NCBI GenBank assembly: GCA_014860565.1
Contig: JACZJN010000177.1
Span: 1 to 44,380 of the forward strand
Source: Bacteroidota bacterium
GTDB lineage: Bacteria > Bacteroidota > Ignavibacteria > SZUA-365
Direction: 5' to 3'
DNA: 44,380 nucleotides
The translations under genes were made by a program, and so were the position numbers. The notes beneath the pieces are model-generated. The model saw only the letters and a program-made list of their open reading frames with translations. It searched no databases and was not told the DNA's origin. Below are positions 34,731 to 43,068 of this stretch, piece after piece (positions within the stretch are counted from its first letter, which is position 1; each line of letters begins with the position of its first letter).

Positions 34731-35519
34731 TTACTTCTCCTTGCTCACCATGCTCTCCATCCACCCCCCATGCATTTCAAACCACTTCACGCTGCTCCGA
34801 CCGAGCTTGGCGATCTGGCGGGGATGCGCGAGAGGGAGAACATCGTAGCTGCGGCCGTTGATGGTGAACTTCACGCTCTTCCCGTAGCCGTGTTTCATCA
34901 CGAAGGCGTCGAGCGAGGTGAAGTCCTTGGTGTAGGCGTTGAGGAACCACTTGATGGGGAGATCGCCGAGAAGGATGAGACGACCGGCGCCGGAGGATTC
35001 CAGTTCGCGAAGGATTTCCGCGCGGCGTTTGTCGCTGATGCCCTTATGCTCTGCCGAGGATGGAATGTTCGCTTCGGGCACGAGACCACGCTCGAACAGC
35101 GGCTTGTAATGTGTTCCGATAGCTTTCTCCTGTGCGGGGTTTTTCAGGCTCCAGGGAACGCAGTCGCAAAGCCAGACATCCTTCCGCTCCAATCCCAGCG
35201 GACGCAGGATTTTCTCATCGAGCGCGATGCCCGATGGTCCGTTGAACTGTTCCGCGGCGGGTGCCAGCATGCCGGTTCCCTCGGGAAGCGTGATGCGCTT
35301 GATGATCTTCTCCGCGCCTTCCCCCGTCCAGAAAATCTCCGGCTCGCTGGAAACGGCGAGGGCTTTGACGAGGACTTTCCCCGCCGCGTCCTTCCAGAGT
35401 GCATGCACCGCGCTGGCGTACACCCCGAGTACGAAATCCTTTTTCGGACTGCGATCTTTCTGCGCCACCTTCTTCAAGGGACTGCCGAAAGGGAATCGGT
35501 AAACAGGTGCTGCGGACAT
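34731..35519 (-). CDS. Uracil-DNA-glycosylase-like protein
   Basis: A 262-aa protein with motifs suggestive of the uracil-DNA glycosylase fold: FVLGVYASAVHALWKDA near residue 30, a central DVWLCDCVPWSLKNPAQEKA block, LILLGDLPIKWFL around 180, and LPLAHPRQIAKLG near 240. The HPRQ-type motif sits where UDG enzymes have their catalytic loop. Activity is uncertain; related proteins may act on other modified bases. The ATG at 35519 has AGGAGGAAGC directly upstream, so the longer frame from 35567 is rejected. It is followed closely by the AlbA gene and is probably in the same cluster. Confidence 0.5.
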   Translation of the reverse strand: MSAAPVYRFPFGSPLKKVAQKDRSPKKDFVLGVYASAVHALWKDAAGKVLVKALAVSSEPEIFWTGEGAEKIIKRITLPEGTGMLAPAAEQFNGPSGIALDEKILRPLGLERKDVWLCDCVPWSLKNPAQEKAIGTHYKPLFERGLVPEANIPSSAEHKGISDKRRAEILRELESSGAGRLILLGDLPIKWFLNAYTKDFTSLDAFVMKHGYGKSVKFTINGRSYDVLPLAHPRQIAKLGRSSVKWFEMHGGWMESMVSKEK

Positions 35520-35888
35520 GCTTCCTCCTGGGAAGGGCTTGGTGTTATTCACGCATCCCCCAGCCACGGGCGATGCCCGCGCGGCGGTGTTTCCTTTCGT
35601 GGTCTGTTCTCGGGATCGGGCACAGGCGAAGCCCTGGAAATTGGTATGGGGGGAAAATACGACCCTGTACGATAAATCGCCAGCAGGAGGTATTGCGAAC
35701 GGATATTTATTTTATCGCCGACGGTACGAAGACGCCGCATGTCACTGCGTCATGTTGGTAAGTATTCACGGCGACATAGGCGGTGCAGAAAAATCGTGCA
35801 TAAAAAAGAAAATCGGGGAGAAGACTCCCTATATCTGGCTGGACCAAAAAAGATGGGGAATTGGCGCCCGCCTCCTCGCCTCTGCGGC

Positions 35889-35950
35889 TATTTATTGCAA
35901 TTCTCCGATCATTGCGGTTCTATTTTGCAATTTTACCATGATTGCGGTTA
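35889..35950. repeat. Imperfect 30-bp direct repeat upstream of the Fic gene
   Basis: Two copies of a TATTT..TGCAATT..ACC/TCC..AT.ATTGCGGTT unit (35889-35920 and 35921-35950) and a partial third (from 35952) lie 40-100 bases before the start at 35990. The rest of the 35520-35889 gap has no supported gene. The repeat could be an operator. Confidence 0.55.
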
Positions 35951-35989
35951 TTATTTGCATTCGGCGGGTGTTTTTTGCAGATTCATGGT

Positions 35990-37519
35990 ATGGAGAACAG
36001 AAAGGTCTCATCGCTGTTCGGGCGGGACGCCCCGAGAGAGGGATATCCCGCCGGGTATGGATGGCTGCTGCGGAAGTATGATCTGCACGTGCCGGTGCCG
36101 CGCCGCCTGGCGCTGGTGGACGGAAGGCGCGGTCGCCGGAACGAGGGGGACTGGCTGCTGTTCGACAAGAGCTATCGGCCGGAAGATGATGTCTACGACC
36201 ATCTCGTCTTCGCGCTGAAGTATGAAGGACTGGACCTGCACCTGCTCACGACGCTGTTCGAACGGCTGGGTCCGACCAGGGTCACGAAGCTGCTGCGACG
36301 CGAGCCGTCGGGACAGTACACGCGCCGTCTCTGGTTCCTGTATGAATGGCTGCTGGGCAAGAAACTCGACCTGCCTGATACGACCTCGAAGGACTACTAC
36401 GACTTGCTCAACCCCGCGCTGCAATACGCCGGTCCCGCGCGTCCGTCCCGCCGGCATGGCATTCGAAACAACCTGCCGGGGACGGTGGATTTCTGTCCGC
36501 TCGTCCACCGCACTCCGGAACTGGATCGCCTCATGGCGTTGGACCTTGCGTCGGAAGCGCACGCTGTTTTGAAGTCCGCGCCGCGTGAACTCATGAACCG
36601 CGCGGCGGCCTTTCTCCTGCTCGCCGATTCCCGCGCGTCCTTCGCGATCGAAGGAGAGCGTCCCCCGGACGACCGCGTCCGGAGCTGGGCGGCTGCCATC
36701 GGTCAGGCGGGCAGCACGCCGCTTTCGCGCGACCTGCTCGAGGAACTGCAGCGCATCATCATCCCTCGACCGCCACGGGGACTCCCGATGGGATTCCGCA
36801 CGCAGGAGGGATTCATCGGCGATCGCGACCGCGTGACGCATGCACCCCTGCCCTCGCATATCTCCGCGAAGGCAACGGATGTGCCCCGGCTGCTTGGAGG
36901 CCTGTTGCACACGGCGATACTGCTCTCGGATGATGTGTACGATCCGGTCCTTGCCGCGGCCTCGATCGCATTCGGGTTCGTGTTCATCCATCCCTTCGTC
37001 GACGGCAATGGCAGGCTGCACCGCTGGCTGGTGCATCACATTCTCGCCATGCGGGGCTTCACGAAAAAAGGATTCGTCTTTCCGGTTTCCTCCGTCATCC
37101 TCGATCGCATCGCCGAATACCGCGCGACGCTCGAGGCGTATTCCCTCCCCCGTCTCGCGTTCATCGAATGGTCCACCGATGATAATCTCAACGTCGCAAT
37201 CACCAACGACACCATTGATCTCTACCGCTACTTCGACGCGACGCCACAGGCGCTCTTCCTCTACGATTGCGTGCGCGAGACTGTCGAGACCTCTCTCCCG
37301 GCGGAACTCGAGCAGCTCCGCATGCAGGACGAGATGAAATCCTGGCTCGAGCGGGAATTCGAATTCCCCGACGCCACCGACACACTGCTGATCGGCTTTC
37401 TTCGCCAGGGCAACGGCACGCTCTCCGCGCGCGCCCGGAAGAAGGAATTCCGCGACATCCCCGCCGCGGATCTCGACCGCATCGAGATGCGGTTTCGTGA
37501 GGTGTTTGGGACGGGATGA
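35990..37519 (+). CDS. Fic-domain AMP-transferase
   Basis: A 509-aa class II-like Fic protein. An N-terminal helical region of about 200 residues precedes the inhibitory motif SFAIEGE (about 217-223), typical of Fic proteins that carry their own inhibition helix. The active-site motif HPFVDGNGRLHR begins at about residue 334. The C-terminal 130 residues are helical and may recognise target protein. These enzymes transfer AMP or other nucleotides to proteins, often causing growth arrest. The start ATG is the second of two close ATGs; the AT-rich upstream region with direct repeats would contain its promoter. Both motifs look intact. Confidence 0.85.
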   Translation: MENRKVSSLFGRDAPREGYPAGYGWLLRKYDLHVPVPRRLALVDGRRGRRNEGDWLLFDKSYRPEDDVYDHLVFALKYEGLDLHLLTTLFERLGPTRVTKLLRREPSGQYTRRLWFLYEWLLGKKLDLPDTTSKDYYDLLNPALQYAGPARPSRRHGIRNNLPGTVDFCPLVHRTPELDRLMALDLASEAHAVLKSAPRELMNRAAAFLLLADSRASFAIEGERPPDDRVRSWAAAIGQAGSTPLSRDLLEELQRIIIPRPPRGLPMGFRTQEGFIGDRDRVTHAPLPSHISAKATDVPRLLGGLLHTAILLSDDVYDPVLAAASIAFGFVFIHPFVDGNGRLHRWLVHHILAMRGFTKKGFVFPVSSVILDRIAEYRATLEAYSLPRLAFIEWSTDDNLNVAITNDTIDLYRYFDATPQALFLYDCVRETVETSLPAELEQLRMQDEMKSWLEREFEFPDATDTLLIGFLRQGNGTLSARARKKEFRDIPAADLDRIEMRFREVFGTG

Positions 37520-37600
37520 CCTGATGTATTTCCTCACGGCACTGCGTTGAAACGCCGAACCTCCTTCGCAGCGGGATTGTCCTTCCTCGAATGGTTTTTT

Positions 37601-37618
37601 ATGCGCGTATACACGCAT
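37601..37618. promoter_or_regulatory. 18-bp near-perfect palindrome upstream of the HipA-type gene
   Basis: ATGCGCGTATACACGCAT is an 18-bp palindrome with one mismatch pair, about 83 bases upstream of the ATG at 37701. HipA-type systems have palindromic operators, so this is likely an autorepression site for the N-terminal helix-turn-helix of the encoded protein. Confidence 0.5.
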
Positions 37619-37700
37619 TGCAGACGGACATCTTGCTTATTCTCAATGTATTTCCTATTATTTCTGTTGTTTTATTATTCACATATTCATTCACAACACC

Positions 37701-38981
37701 ATGCCCGAACTCCCTGATCTCCTGCGTTCCCTCGGTCGCGGTTTCCGTACTTCCTCTGCATTGCAGGAAATGCTTGGCGTCAGTCAGTCCACCGTCTCCC
37801 GGCTGATCGCCGAGGCGGGGGAACGGATCATCCGTACCGGCGCCCGGCGCTCGACGCGCTATGCGGCCGCGCGGACGCTGTTTGACGCAGGATTCGCGCT
37901 TCCGTTGTTCGAAGTGGATGAAACGGGGTCTGCACGACTCCTCGCGACGCTGCGGGGCTTCGCGAATGGCGGTTTTTTCGTCGACGGCGACAATCTCCCC
38001 GCCTGGCTGCGCGGGAATGAGGGGAACGGCGTGTATCCCGGACTCCCGTACTTTCTCGACGACCTGCGTCCCGCGGGATTCCTGGGACGCCTGTTCGCCC
38101 GCACCGTGGCGCCGGCGTGGGGCTTCCCCGACGATCCGCGCCTGTGGAACAAGGAACAGCTCGGCCGTTGCCTGCTGCAGGCAGGAGAATTATTACCCGG
38201 GAATATCGTCATGGGAGAGGGTGCGGCGGGACGTCTGCGCATCGGGCAGGACGAACGCGTGCTGGATGCGGCAGCGGAATATCCGCGGCTCGCCGAAAAC
38301 GTGCTGGCGGGAGAGATGCCGGGTTCCTCGGCCGGCGGCGAACAGCCGAAATTCACCGCGTGGCGGGAGACGGCGGGACATCTCATCGTGAAATTCTCCT
38401 CCGCCGGCAATAATCCCGAAGCCCTGCGCTGGCGCGATCTCCTGCGCGCGGAACATCACGCACAGTCAGCCCTCCGCGGGCACGGGTTTCCAGCGGCGGA
38501 AACGCGGCTCGTGGAGGCGGAGGGACGCGTGTTCCTCGAGAGCGTCCGATTCGACCGCGTCGGCCTGCATGGCCGGCGTCCCATGATCTCGCTCGCCGCC
38601 GTCGATGCGGAGTTCGCGGGCACGGGACGCGACTGGTCCCGCAGTGCCGCTGTCCTCCATGCGCGTGGACTGATCGACGGGGAAACGCACACGTGCATCG
38701 CCGCACTACAGGCGTTCGGCACCGCGATCGGGAATACGGACATGCATCTCGGCAATCTCAGCCTCGCCCCCGAGGGAAACGGCTTCACCCTCCTCCCCGT
38801 CTACGACATGCTGCCGATGGCCCTCGCTCCTCGGCATGGGGACATACCCACCGCCCTCGCGCCTCCCGCTGTGGATGTCCTCCTCCCGGATTCCGTTCGC
38901 GACGCCGTGCGGGAGTACCGGACGCGCATCGCGGGGGACGAACACATCACCTCGGATTTCCGACGGATCATAGAAGAGTAA
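37701..38981 (+). CDS. yjjJ: HipA-family toxin kinase, YjjJ type
   Basis: A 426-aa protein. Residues about 8-60 are a helix-turn-helix (GRGFRTSSALQEMLGVSQST, then VSRLIAEAGER), unlike the usual HipA, which relies on a separate HipB. The kinase core includes SSAGGEQPKFTAW near 212-224, HLIVKFS, then the catalytic loop AIGNTDMHLGNLSL near 342-355 and LLPVYDMLPMALAPR. This fits the single-gene YjjJ group, where the antitoxin-like domain is fused to the kinase. The ATG at 37701 has no strong Shine-Dalgarno but follows an AT-rich leader. Targets such as aminoacyl-tRNA synthetases are known for HipA, but not for this protein. Confidence 0.85.
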   Translation: MPELPDLLRSLGRGFRTSSALQEMLGVSQSTVSRLIAEAGERIIRTGARRSTRYAAARTLFDAGFALPLFEVDETGSARLLATLRGFANGGFFVDGDNLPAWLRGNEGNGVYPGLPYFLDDLRPAGFLGRLFARTVAPAWGFPDDPRLWNKEQLGRCLLQAGELLPGNIVMGEGAAGRLRIGQDERVLDAAAEYPRLAENVLAGEMPGSSAGGEQPKFTAWRETAGHLIVKFSSAGNNPEALRWRDLLRAEHHAQSALRGHGFPAAETRLVEAEGRVFLESVRFDRVGLHGRRPMISLAAVDAEFAGTGRDWSRSAAVLHARGLIDGETHTCIAALQAFGTAIGNTDMHLGNLSLAPEGNGFTLLPVYDMLPMALAPRHGDIPTALAPPAVDVLLPDSVRDAVREYRTRIAGDEHITSDFRRIIEE

Positions 38982-39085
38982 CCACGGATTTCTCAGATTA
39001 CACAGATTGGATTATTCGAGCGCTCCTCGGTTATGCGCGTCGTTGTCCCGAAGGCACAGGAACAGACCACGGATTACAGAGATTA
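38980..39085. repeat. ACCACGGATT repeat joining two stop codons
   Basis: ACCACGGATT with a following AGATTACACAGATT-type stretch begins right at the TAA of yjjJ, and a second copy (ACCACGGATTACAGAGATTA) ends at the stop of the convergent lipoprotein gene. The pair fills the whole intergenic space. Confidence 0.6.
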
Positions 39086-39781
39086 CTTGAGATAGTCATT
39101 CGTCACATCCGCGTCACGCAGGACGTCGAGAATGCGCTCGATCTCCGCTTTCTTGAACACGATTTCGTGGAGTTCCCCCTTGCTCTTGATGTAGATCTCG
39201 AGAATGATCCAGTCGTCGCCTTCACCGATGAGCTTGCCGGTGGAAGTGCTGCCGTCCTTGAGCGTCAGGTCGACGGTGGGACCCGTTCGTTCCGGTGGAG
39301 GCGCCTGCTGCATGCCTTCCGATCGCGCGGCATCATCGGAAGGAGTGGATTGTGGTTGGCGCGCGGGCGCGGGCGTCTGGCTCATGCCGCCGTCCGGCAG
39401 GAGCGAGGCGTAGACGACGTTCTGATCGAGTTCGTACCACGCGTTGGTCGCCGCGTCGACGATCACCGGGAGAAGGCCGAAGAGCACATCGAGAATGATC
39501 CAACCAGCGCCGACACTGTTCGACAGGTACACCACCTGCTTCTGATGTCCTTCCTTGCGATATTCGAAGGTGTATTCTCCCTTGGACTTCAGCCTGATGC
39601 GCATCGGCGTCACGCCGATATACTGGCCGTTCATGTAGATCTGTGCCCCATCGGGCATGGACGACAGAGTCATGTTCTCCGATGTCCCTTTGAAAATAGC
39701 CGCGCAGCCGCCGAGCACCGTCATGGTAAACACAAGTACCGCCGCGACACGAACACAATAACGAATATTCATCGGAAGCAT
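39083..39781 (-). CDS. PEGA-domain lipoprotein
   Basis: A 232-aa lipoprotein with an N-terminal signal and lipobox VLGGC (AVLVFTMTVLGGCAAIF). Residues about 30-80 form a PEGA-like domain (LSSMPDGAQIYMNGQYIGVT, then PMRIRLKSKGEYTFEYRKEG). A membrane-like segment GWIILDVLFGLLPVIVDAAT near 90-115 is followed by a Pro/Gln-rich linker and a small C-terminal strand domain (VDLTLKDGSTSTGKLIGEGD). The start could be 39781 or 39772; I favour the former because GGGGTGG lies just upstream. Role unknown, probably cell surface. Its stop codon lies inside a repeat. Confidence 0.6.
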   Translation of the reverse strand: MLPMNIRYCVRVAAVLVFTMTVLGGCAAIFKGTSENMTLSSMPDGAQIYMNGQYIGVTPMRIRLKSKGEYTFEYRKEGHQKQVVYLSNSVGAGWIILDVLFGLLPVIVDAATNAWYELDQNVVYASLLPDGGMSQTPAPARQPQSTPSDDAARSEGMQQAPPPERTGPTVDLTLKDGSTSTGKLIGEGDDWIILEIYIKSKGELHEIVFKKAEIERILDVLRDADVTNDYLK

Positions 39782-39889
39782 AACCACCCCACAATAGGTG
39801 CAAAACATAAGTATTCAGCGTTCACGCTCCGATAATACGATGATTCTGGATGAGAATCAATGGAGGAGGGAACGCGAGAGATTCGGCCG

Positions 39890-40861
39890 TCACTCCTGCG
39901 CTTTCCCCCGCTTCAACAACTTCTTTGCGACGATCTTCCCTTCCTCGAGCCAGACTTTCGCGCGTTCCTCGATGAACTCCCGGCCGAGCTGTACGCCGGC
40001 GAGTTGGTAGATGAACAGCGCCTCGCCGATGGCGGAGGTGAAGGCGTAGGCCACGCCGCCCTTGATGACGGGTCCGGCGCCCGGAGCCTTGCCGACGAGG
40101 TTCGTCGCGGTGACTTCGGCGAGCTTGGCGAGTCCGAGAATGATGCCGAATTCCGGCACGATCTGCAGCGGCTGCACGCGTCGTCCCGAAAGCGCGACGA
40201 GTTCGAACATGAGCTTGATTTCGTTGGTGGTGAGGACGACAAAATCGGAGAGCGCCTCGGCGGGAATGGTGAAGACCTGCCCGGGATTCGGTACGAGATT
40301 GGGCGCGGCGGTGAACAGCGCCCAGCCGGCGTTCTGCATCGCCGTCGCACGAATCTCCATGCGCGCATGCGTTGTGCGAAAGACGGGGAAACTGTGGCTG
40401 AGCGCGAAGCGCAGATCGGCATGGGCCTCGAGAATTTCCGCCGCGAGTTCCTCGCCCCCTCCGGCTTCATACACGCGCACTTCTGCGGCGTGCGGGGTGA
40501 GCAGCGACGCCCAGCGCGGCGTGGTCACGCACAGCAGGCACTGCCGCAGCACCGCGCGGTCTTCGTCGGCCAGCGCCGCGATGTCGCCCGCATCGCCGAG
40601 CGTCACCGTGCGCAGCCTCCGGCGCAGGCGCGCATGATCGATGTCGGGACGCACGGCAGCGGCGTCCGTCCACTTCGCGAGCAGCGGATAGTCGAGCGTC
40701 TCCAGCCACCGGCGCATGGCGGCGACTTCGTCCTTCGTTCCGGCCAGCGCAATCGTGAAGCTGCGCCCGGCCTTCTCGTTCAGCTGCTGGTAATTGATGT
40801 GCTTGAGCTCCTCCCATATGCGGGAGAGCACGCTGTCTTTGATCTTCGGAATACTCGGCAT
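39890..40861 (-). CDS. DUF697-like membrane-associated protein
   Basis: A 323-aa protein. The N-terminal half contains an IALAGTKDEVAAMRRWL segment near 38 and acidic repeats; the C-terminal half resembles DUF697/YcjF: a hydrophobic region with LVPNPGQVFTIPAEALSDFV near 185-205, KLMFELVALSGRR, and then IVPEFGIILGLAKLAEVTAT. DUF697 proteins usually follow a GTPase domain; none is apparent here. It is a lone gene between repeat elements. Confidence 0.6.
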   Translation of the reverse strand: MPSIPKIKDSVLSRIWEELKHINYQQLNEKAGRSFTIALAGTKDEVAAMRRWLETLDYPLLAKWTDAAAVRPDIDHARLRRRLRTVTLGDAGDIAALADEDRAVLRQCLLCVTTPRWASLLTPHAAEVRVYEAGGGEELAAEILEAHADLRFALSHSFPVFRTTHARMEIRATAMQNAGWALFTAAPNLVPNPGQVFTIPAEALSDFVVLTTNEIKLMFELVALSGRRVQPLQIVPEFGIILGLAKLAEVTATNLVGKAPGAGPVIKGGVAYAFTSAIGEALFIYQLAGVQLGREFIEERAKVWLEEGKIVAKKLLKRGKAQE

Positions 40862-40935
40862 GGGATCACGGGGCTGTGAGTCGATGCGCTACGATACGCA
40901 GCTGGGGTGAGAAATGCCAGCGGCGCAGGAGGAGC

Positions 40936-41140
40936 AAGGGAGGGAGGGTAAGGAGGAAAGGAGAATACACTTACCGCAGAGGCGCACTGAGGCGCGCGGA
41001 GGGGTTTTTCGATTGCTCCATCTCGGATGTTCGCAGCTTTGATCCAACGGGAATAAAGGGCGATCCGAAAAATCCTCTGCGTGACTCCGTGCGCCTCCGC
41101 AGTAAAATCTTCTCCGTGCCCTCCTTGACCTCCCTCCCTT
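40936..41140. repeat. Long imperfect inverted repeat, MITE-like
   Basis: Arms at about 40936-41019 and 41058-41140 are near complements: the left arm starts AAGGGAGGGAGGG and contains TTACCGCAGAGGCGCACTGA, and the right arm read in reverse starts AAAGGGAGGGAGG and contains TTACTGCGGAGGCGCACGGA. The spacer is about 38 bases. Arms of about 83 bases make a large hairpin. It fills the gap between two minus-strand genes. No transposase is present. Confidence 0.7.
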
Positions 41141-41160
41141 TCTCCTCCTTCCCTCCCTCT

Positions 41161-42066
41161 CTACATCCGTACCCCCATGCGTCCCATGATGCTGAATGCG
41201 TCCGCCGAGGTATTCTCGACGTTAAAGCTGTACACGGGGGTGAACTGCAGCAGCACCCGCGGGGTGGCGAGGAACTGCAGTCCGAAACCGAGACCGAGGC
41301 TCGTCGATGCGTCGCCGTATTTCGGAATGTACACGTTCAGCCGCAGCTGCGGGACGACGGAAAATTCCGGGGAGGACGCGATTTCGAAGTACTGGTTGAA
41401 GTCGACCGTGCGCCAGCTGTCGTCGAAGGAGTGCAGCAGCAGTTCGTGCGTGTAGCCGAAATCCGCTCCGCCGGTGACGCTGAGCATGTGCTCGTAGCGG
41501 AAGATGTCATAGCTCCGGGGGTCAACGTCGACGGTTCCATACCCGAAGAATTCGCGCAGCACCGCGCCGCGCGAGGCGTAGATGTCGAGAAACACACCGG
41601 CCAGGAATTCCCTTTCTTTCCATGTCCGGTCGAGCCTTCCGTGCGAAAAGCGCAGCGCGCCTCCGAGTCCCGCCCACGACGTGATCATACCCGCACCCGC
41701 GGCCTGGATGCCGTACCGATCAGGACCGCTCTCAAACAGCGGACCGTACGTGAGCGATCCGCCGATCCAGCTTTTCGGCAGAACGGCCTTCGAGGCCGCC
41801 GTCGGTGTCGCGGCGTCCTGCACGAGGAGGCGGAAGGAATGATACGCGTCGACGCCGATGGCGGTGTACTCCGAGCCGGACCCCGACGCGCCGGGCAGGG
41901 ACGTGAAGCTGCCGCTCAGGCCGAGTTCCGTGTTGTATGGGGCCCCTGCGCCGGCGGTCATGTCGGACTGCGAATACAGCGGCGCGTGCGGCGGGGCAAG
42001 GATGATGAGCACCACCACCGGGCGCAGCAGCGCGGTCAGGATGGTCGATGCGGTTGTTCGGTACAT
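41161..42066 (-). CDS. Outer-membrane beta-barrel-like protein
   Basis: A 301-aa exported protein with a signal peptide (LRPVVVLIILAPPHAPLYSQ) ending near residue 33. The mature part is made of alternating strands (SEYTAIGVDAYHSFRLLV, SWIGGSLTYGPLFESG, FLAGVFLDIYASRG, TVDFNQYFEIASSPEFSVVP, RVLLQFTPVYSFNVENT), and ends in aromatic/charged residues (MGRMGVRM). No family name is recognised. The start at 42066 is an ATG. Its stop lies just after a long inverted repeat. Confidence 0.6.
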   Translation of the reverse strand: MYRTTASTILTALLRPVVVLIILAPPHAPLYSQSDMTAGAGAPYNTELGLSGSFTSLPGASGSGSEYTAIGVDAYHSFRLLVQDAATPTAASKAVLPKSWIGGSLTYGPLFESGPDRYGIQAAGAGMITSWAGLGGALRFSHGRLDRTWKEREFLAGVFLDIYASRGAVLREFFGYGTVDVDPRSYDIFRYEHMLSVTGGADFGYTHELLLHSFDDSWRTVDFNQYFEIASSPEFSVVPQLRLNVYIPKYGDASTSLGLGFGLQFLATPRVLLQFTPVYSFNVENTSADAFSIMGRMGVRM

Positions 42067-42227
42067 CAGTACCCCCTCGCAAGTGAGCAGATTGGTATAA
42101 TCAGGGAGATCGCTCCGATAATACGCCTTCCGGGTATGAGAGTCAAATTCCTTCCTCCTCCCGCCCCTCTTTTCCGCGAAGATGTCCCCGCGTATATTGC
42201 GCCATCATATCACCAGGAGTTTCAGCC

Positions 42228-42878
42228 ATGAGCGATACCATTCGTTTTGTGCGCAACTATCACGATCAGAGTACGGATAAGGGGTTCCAGTTCGAATTTT
42301 TCTGCGACCGCTGCGGCACGGGACACCGCACGCGCTTCAACGCCTCGGTGTCGGGCACGGTGTCGGGACTGCTCGACACGGCCGGCGGACTGCTGGGCGG
42401 CATTTTCGGATCGGCTGCGCGGGTCGGCGACAGCGTCCGCTCGGTGACCTGGGAAAAGGGACATGACGCGGCGTTCGAGAGCGCGGTGGAGGAAGTGAAG
42501 CCGGAATTCGTGCAGTGTCCGCACTGCTCGAAGTGGGTGTGCCGCGAGTCCTGCTTCAACGACCGGAAGGGACTCTGCAAGGAATGCGCGCCGGATCTCG
42601 GCGTGGAAATGGCGGCCGCGCAGATGAGCAAGTCCCGTGAGGAAATCTGGGCCCACGCCGCCATGGCGGAGGAAGACAAGAAGCTCTCGACCGAAGTCTG
42701 GCGCGAAGGCATCCGCGCGACATGCCCCCAGTGCAAGGCCCCGCTCAATCAGAACGTCAAGTTCTGTCCTGAATGCGGCGCCAATACCAAAACTGAAGCC
42801 TTCTGCACCAACTGCGGCGCGAAGATGAGCGCTACCGCGAAGTTCTGCGGCGAGTGCGGAGAGAAGAAGCAGGAATAA
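42228..42878 (+). CDS. Zinc-ribbon protein
   Basis: A 216-aa protein. Several zinc-binding pairs are visible: FFCDRCGTG near residue 25; VQCPHCSKWVCRESCF and GLCKEC in the middle; TCPQCKAP, FCPECGA, FCTNCGA and FCGECGE in the last 50 residues. Between the first pair and the rest is a small glycine-rich hydrophobic segment (SGTVSGLLDTAGGLLGGIFG), perhaps a membrane or assembly region. The C-terminal tandem zinc ribbons are of the kind that precede many accessory proteins. Function unknown. The start ATG is in an AT-rich patch without strong ribosome binding. Confidence 0.65.
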   Translation: MSDTIRFVRNYHDQSTDKGFQFEFFCDRCGTGHRTRFNASVSGTVSGLLDTAGGLLGGIFGSAARVGDSVRSVTWEKGHDAAFESAVEEVKPEFVQCPHCSKWVCRESCFNDRKGLCKECAPDLGVEMAAAQMSKSREEIWAHAAMAEEDKKLSTEVWREGIRATCPQCKAPLNQNVKFCPECGANTKTEAFCTNCGAKMSATAKFCGECGEKKQE

Positions 42879-42889
42879 TGGAGTGACGG

Positions 42890-42970
42890 GGCGGAGGTCG
42901 CGGATACTGGTTTCACCGCAGAGACGCGCCTCCGCGGCAATAGCTTCTCTGCGTCCTCCGCGACTTCCCC
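42890..42970. repeat. Shorter relative of the long inverted repeat
   Basis: CCGCAGAG...CTCCGCGG forms an imperfect hairpin at 42916-42937, and the flanking GGAGGTCGCGG and CCGCGACTTCC are complementary with one or two mismatches. The composition is close to the larger element at 40936-41140. Confidence 0.5.
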
Positions 42971-43001
42971 AGCCCCCCATTTTTTTTCTTTTCCTCCCCC
43001 C

Positions 43002-43068
43002 TTGACTTTCTCATCCTGCATGCATAACATTGTTCAGCCACTTAACAACGTTTAGGTTCTGAACAATG
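43002..43068 (+). promoter_or_regulatory. Promoter and operator of the TetR gene
   Basis: TTGACT (43002-43007) and TAACAT (43025-43030) are 17 bases apart. A 10-bp perfect inverted repeat CATTGTTCAG...CTGAACAATG (43028-43037 and 43059-43068) overlaps the -10 box and the start codon, as expected for an autorepressing TetR. Confidence 0.65.

Noticed and set aside
40876-42231. 451-codon plus frame
   Set aside because: It runs over a palindromic repeat and antisense to the beta-barrel gene, with no domain.
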